DNA from: Polytrichum commune
Taxonomy: Eukaryota > Streptophyta > Polytrichopsida > Polytrichales > Polytrichaceae
Assembly: GCA_950295325.1 (NCBI GenBank)
Contig: OX485805.1
Coordinates: 2,482,501-2,542,500 of the forward strand
Length of the DNA: 60,000 nt
Direction of reading: 5' to 3'
How positions within the stretch are numbered: the first letter of the stretch is position 1; each line of letters starts with the position of its first letter. Shown piece by piece: positions 55,550 to 60,000 of the stretch. The position numbers were made by a program, and so were the translations under genes. The notes below the pieces were generated by a model. It had not been told where the DNA came from, made no database searches, and worked only from the letters and a program-made list of their open reading frames with translations.

Positions 55550-55701
55550 TACTACTAGCATATGAGTCCTGCACAGTTGTCCCACGCCAATGAAAACTTA
55601 ATGCAAATCTACCATTGCGCTAGATTTGCAATTTTTCAAGTTACATAGGACAAGGTTCTAGTGACGTAGGTCAATCGCCTAGGACTCGTATGCTTGTAGT
55701 G
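55550..55701. mobile_element. Small CACTA-type MITE, complete copy
   Basis: The right end read inward is CACTACAAGCATACGAGTCC. The left end is TACTACTAGCATATGAGTCC. The 3-bp GGA is duplicated on both sides (55547-55549 and 55702-55704). The centre is the palindrome GCAAATCTACCATTGCGCTA continuing GATTTGC. 152 bp, no coding sequence. Related copies are at 14478-14596 and 50918-51065. Confidence 0.85.
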
Positions 55702-55704
55702 GGA

Positions 55705-57459
55705 GTACCGACAACTACACTAAACAATCCTACCACTCTAGGCCACAATCATTTCCTAGAGCCCACCCTAATTTTCATTATAAAAATTATTGTGGAACAC
55801 AGTAATCCTCAACCCACGCTAAAAGATTTGCTAGGAAACCAATGCGGGCAATTACTCTACTTTGTGTTACTTTTGTCCTGTAACTAATATTCAACTTGTT
55901 GGTCGGAAGTCTTCATGAAGACTTGGGAGAAGAGTTGGGGTCACCTTGACTAGACAATAAGTGTGGTCCGTGCTAATCTTCCACCCACACTAATAAAACT
56001 TTCGAGTGAAGTCACAAATGAATCGGTTGAGTTTGAGAAATAACAGGTCGTGTAAATACACATTGTGCAAAAAACATAACTAGCTAGAAAAGCATGCAAT
56101 AAAACAACAGCAAATGTGTTATTAACACACTCTCAATACCGAGAAGGTTAAAGCTCAAAACTTTAGGAAAATCACCGATCGTTTTAGAGGAAGTTACAAA
56201 AACATGCCCAATTTCATAAAGAAATCCCAAAAGATGTCAACATGTGACCGGCTGGGCTTGGGAACATCGGAATCTCAACCGATTGTGCTCCAAAATCTCC
56301 CGGAATACCCGGATGGATGAGAGATGCACTCGCATGCAATAATTCCCTCTCGATGGGTTCGTTGGAGGTAGTAGTAGGTAGCATCATCTCTACCACTTGA
56401 ATCCACATGCACATTCGCTAGATGCCACCAATGTGCGGGTGCGCAAATAGTGGTGATTGTTGTTGTTGGGTCACTCATCATGGGTTTCGTTGGGAAATAG
56501 GAAGCCGGATGGAATCCGTAGATCTCGTATATATAACTTTACAAAATGTGCGTCCGTCGTAATGTGGGTTTTGCCCTCAAGGGCCACTTTTACATCATTT
56601 TAATGACCACTTTTTTATGGCAATTTGAGAAACCTAACTCACTTCATTGAATTTATCCGTATGAGGAAGCTAACCGCATTAGCCTCGTCTACGTGAATGG
56701 TGGTGGCAAAAAGAAACTTGGACCGTAATCGTGTGTTCTTTGTTCAAGTCCCCACTTTTTGTATCTTTTGTTGAGTCTTGGAAAGAAGGCAAACACGATG
56801 AACATTGGAGTTGTGAGTGAAGAAGAGGGGGTTCATGAGTTTGATTGTAATCTTGAGCTTAAATCAATCAACCGTTCCTAATACAAATAGCATTCTCCTC
56901 TTTGTGAAGCTACCCTCTTTCATTATGTAGATTTCGTCACAATGGTCTCATAATCAATGCTCCTTTTTGACGGGTCCACCTTCATTTCATGTGACGGTTT
57001 AATTCTTCCTTTTTTGCCTTTCAATGTGATGGACTACATCGAAACCTATCTTTCAAATGACGGGTTGAGAAAATCCTAATCTTCCACACAAAATTGAAGA
57101 TCAAATTATAATCTCCAAAAATAAATGAAAAGAAGTATAAACTTCTTACCATATTTAGTCCAAACTAAGGGCTCTTTGATTCCTCATGTTGCAGCATAAA
57201 TCAAATACTACCCTCCAATCCATATTCTCCAACTCTATCATAAAAGCATAATTTTAAAAAATAAAATAAAAATTGCTTTATGTTGATAAAGACTATCAAT
57301 ATTTGTTCAATTATGTTAGTTTCGGATACTGAGCAAGAGCCGTGTGCTCGGAGATGTTGCAAGCACGGTTTGAAAGGGAGTGTTTCGAAGGATCATATCA
57401 TGGTGGCTTTGACTCAATAACAACGATGTTATAAATGAGGTTAATTTATGATGAATGAC
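55705..57459. other. No recognisable gene
   Basis: The short ORFs have no domains. No element ends recognised. A few GTCCACC and TCGTC-rich patches near 56700-56990 do not extend into open frames. Confidence 0.4.
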
Positions 57460-58130
57460 TTGCTTTCATCATATAATGATACTCACATCAAAGCATCCAA
57501 AGCGTCCGAGTTCAATGAAGCTTGCAAGTGGCTCTAGATAGCATTTGGTTTGGAGAATCCGCTTTCACAAATTACAATATTGAGGGAATGACAGGTACTT
57601 TTTTTTTGTCAAAGTTTCATGAGATGTGGCCAATTGGTATACCGCTTGTTGATGCACCCACAAAATTGCCATGCCTCATACAATGAGTTGTTTTAACATT
57701 CATGCCTCAAAGTTTTACAAATTCAAGCAACTCGGCTCTACTTGCATCGCTTTCAACCGCTATCAATCCATACTTTACGATCAATCTCTTCAATTATTGC
57801 TTTGACATAGTTATACGAACTTCTTCATCACTTGGATAATACTTTGGATTGAAAAAATTTGATGCGTTGAAAACAAGTAAACCAAGAGACCAATTGCTAG
57901 CACATACATAGCTCCCATCATCTTGCATTCTTTTTGTGTGTCCTCCTGATCAGAATTTTGTTTGTGATGCATAAGATGATATTTGCCTTCAACACCATCA
58001 TTTGCCCTCCATCTTAACACACCATCCACCCATGTTTGAGACAAAAGTGGACCCAAGTTCTTGATTGATCGTCCGAAGATAGGTCCATGACCACATTAAA
58101 AATGTCTCTTCAAAATAGAAATTGATGAAT
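57460..58130 (-). pseudogene. Second hAT transposase remnant
   Basis: Reading the minus strand in shifting frames gives FNASNFFNPKYYPSDEEVRI (about 57867-57810), ASRAELLEFVK (about 57750), and VICESGFSKPNAI (about 57575) followed by LNSDALDALM (about 57510-57480). These align in order with FNAARLFSPKHYPVDE, AELLEFVEM, VCERGFSKQN and LDTLDALM of the hAT protein at 35491-36051. The coding-like stretch continues upstream to about 58130 (ATGFINFYFEET). Frameshifts and stops are frequent. I found no terminal repeats for this copy. It is older and more broken than the one at 35.5 kb. Confidence 0.75.
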
Positions 58131-58170
58131 CCAGTTGCTGAAATATCAACCAAGTCATATACCATTAAAA

Positions 58171-58198
58171 GCGCCGCCGCGGGGGGGGGGGGGGGGGG
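58171..58198 (+). repeat. GCC repeat followed by an 18-base G-tract
   Basis: GCGCCGCCGC immediately followed by 18 G, in otherwise AT-rich DNA beside the hAT remnant. Confidence 0.9.
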
Positions 58199-58828
58199 CA
58201 GTCTATACCATTAACAGTTTTATGAGTGTATTTGTACATGCTTCTATAGCAAGTCTTGGGGTCTCTTCTTCTCTACTTACCACTAGTTTACAAAAATAAA
58301 GTTGTGCTTGAAAAACACACTTACTTTAGTCAATAATCTCCCACCCAAAATATATGTGTCCAAACCAATATGTATGTTCAATTCCTTTCGTTAAACACAT
58401 TCATTGGCAATCCCCCGGAATAGCTTGAGATCAGAATTTAGAATTTGCCATTGTAGATATAGTGCAATTTGGTATGAAAGCATGAACATTGAAAACTTGA
58501 CAAAACCTCAAATTGGGTTAAGATAGGTCTCACTTATAGGTGCAGAAGCATATAAGTCACTATGAAATTGAAGCGTGGCTTATATATTACAGGATACAAC
58601 CAATATAGAATTTGCTTCTATGATTAGCATACAGGAAGAATACCCAAGGACAAAGCATAAGAAAAAAAACACTTATGTTCCACGATTTTTAATAACATTT
58701 TCATGGTACTATGGATTGGCTATCAAATACTCGGGGACGTTCAAGTGTTGTATCTTGAGGTTGTTTTCAAATTTCGTTCAAGATTTGTGGTTACTTAGTA
58801 AACTAGTTATCAAGTGAATTTGGACTAA

Positions 58829-59106
58829 TATATGAATTTTGGACGTAAATGAAGTTGTTTATGTGCATTTCTATTGGCAAGCCCTATGATAGAAATAAAA
58901 GCTTTCTAGTTTTTAATCTGGATTGCATCTTTTGTTGTAACAAATTTTAGTTGCATGCACATGTTGTTATTTGTGAAGAATACATGTCATCTCAACATTT
59001 CACCATAATTCTTCTCAAAATATGTATGATTAGGGTTTCCATCCTATGATTATGATTTTGTCCTCTAAATGATTGTTTGCAATGTGTGTGTCTTGACAAC
59101 ACAAGA
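58829..59106 (+). repeat. Direct repeat, copy 2 (with 53813-54090)
   Basis: See the first copy for the shared blocks. Same orientation, about 5 kb apart. The sequence between them holds an hAT remnant and a small MITE but no LTR-retrotransposon proteins. Confidence 0.7.
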
Positions 59107-59391
59107 TATACTCTCATATGTAGTATTATTTTTGGACAAACCTTTTCCCCATGTTTACTTACATCCAAGTTGTTGGTGCTACCTTATCAATTTAGGTACT
59201 TTACTTGCCCCAATCAATTTATTTTACCATCACACCAATTTTCCCACATTTGCCAACTAACCGTTGTGTGACAAGTGGCACCCTCACTCAAGATGTTGTG
59301 CTTAAACTGATGAGGTACTATAGTAATAATCAACCTATACTTTCGTTCCAATGTCAGATAGAAAATCTGTTGAGGAGAGGTTAGCTTGATA

Positions 59392-59879
59392 CAATCCACC
59401 CTCTATAAATGTTAGGCTCTGGAGTAAAATTTTCCTAACATTTATAGTGAGTTAACATTGTAACAATTATAAAGGGAGCTTTTTGAATGCTTAACAAATA
59501 TAAATTCATTACAATTATGGAGGGAGAGTTTTGCAAAATTATCATAAATAAAATATGTGTATCAAATCAATCTTTTATTTTTATGAAACAAAATAAGAAT
59601 CAATATAGTCCAAATGAATAATTTGATCACAAAAGTCAAATTTGGTGGCTTTTGCCACTTTGAAAGGTTGTGAGTCACTCTAATGGATGTCATCACACAA
59701 TATTGGATGTAGTTTGTAGGTTAACATTTATAAGTGGCAAATTAACAAAGAGGGGAGTAAATTATTGTTAACATTTAACATAGTTAACATTCTAGTTAGC
59801 AATATGATGGGAGTACGATTTTGTTAACAAATATAATGAGTTAAAGTTTGTAAATGTAACATTTATCTAGGGTGGACTG
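59392..59879. mobile_element. pogo/Emigrant-type MITE
   Basis: Left end CAATCCACCCTCTATAAATG and right end read inward CAGTCCACCCTAGATAAATG are inverted repeats of about 24 bp. TA flanks both ends (59390-59391 and 59880-59881), as expected for Tc1/mariner-pogo insertions. The AT-rich interior has many GTTAACATTTATAA-like words. No coding sequence. Confidence 0.8.
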
Positions 59880-60000
59880 TATAATGTTCATTGGTGTGGA
59901 TCCAGCATAAGTAACCCAACATGAAGCCAATGAAAGTATTGATGGAACCCACACCATTTACAAGGTGGAAAGGGTGCGTAACACTCAAGCTTTCATCCTC

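Noticed and set aside
53813-59106. The 53.8 and 58.8 kb direct repeats as LTRs of one retrotransposon
   Set aside because: The copies are strongly diverged, have no TG..CA ends I can find, and the 5 kb between them holds no gag or pol motifs.

Overview
The window looks like nuclear DNA from a land plant, AT-rich and almost entirely intergenic. The plant call rests on a nuclear copy of a plant-type mitochondrial cox1 exon (36957-37233) and on CACTA, hAT, Tourist-like, pogo/Tigger and SINE repeats. A Tc1-type DD34E transposase remnant and a decayed DUF7869-like gene would fit a seed-free plant (bryophyte, lycophyte or fern) better than a flowering plant, but that is inference. I see no intact host protein gene, rRNA gene or functional tRNA gene.

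Layout. 0-13 kb: dispersed repeats, a Tigger element (2190-3852), a Tc1 transposase pseudogene (7440-8312), a MITE-like element (8397-9104) and a second pogo-type element (10632-12363). 13-26 kb: several CACTA-type MITEs (13.7-15.2 kb), a 3.8-kb CACTA transposon with matching ends and target duplication (17395-21207), copies of a repeat with GGGGTGGACTCTTCAT ends, an hAT MITE (23738-24221) and a restriction-like endonuclease domain of a non-LTR retrotransposon (24481-24975). 26.5-30.3 kb: a decayed DUF7869-like gene split by about 2 kb of G-poor DNA that may be an intron. 31-34 kb: more MITEs and an unrecognised decayed coding region (32390-33755). 35.2-37.5 kb: a SINE split by an hAT element with an exact 8-bp target duplication, abutting the cox1 fragment. 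39-49.5 kb: Tourist-like MITEs with TAA/TTA duplications, a local triplication and a tRNA-like fold. 50-60 kb: a minisatellite, small CACTA MITEs, a second hAT transposase remnant and a pogo-type MITE.

All recognisable coding sequence belongs to, or behaves like, decayed mobile DNA. Many in-frame stops can be explained by single C-to-T (or G-to-A) changes such as CGA to TGA, CAG to TAG or TGG to TGA, the pattern expected for cytosine-methylated, silenced transposons. The elements do not form a pathway; the window records nested insertions of different ages. I did not find a convincing new functional system. The most unusual structures are the dimeric foldback CACTA MITE (14597-15169), the nested-hairpin Tourist element (41385-41778) and the Tc1 DD34E remnant.
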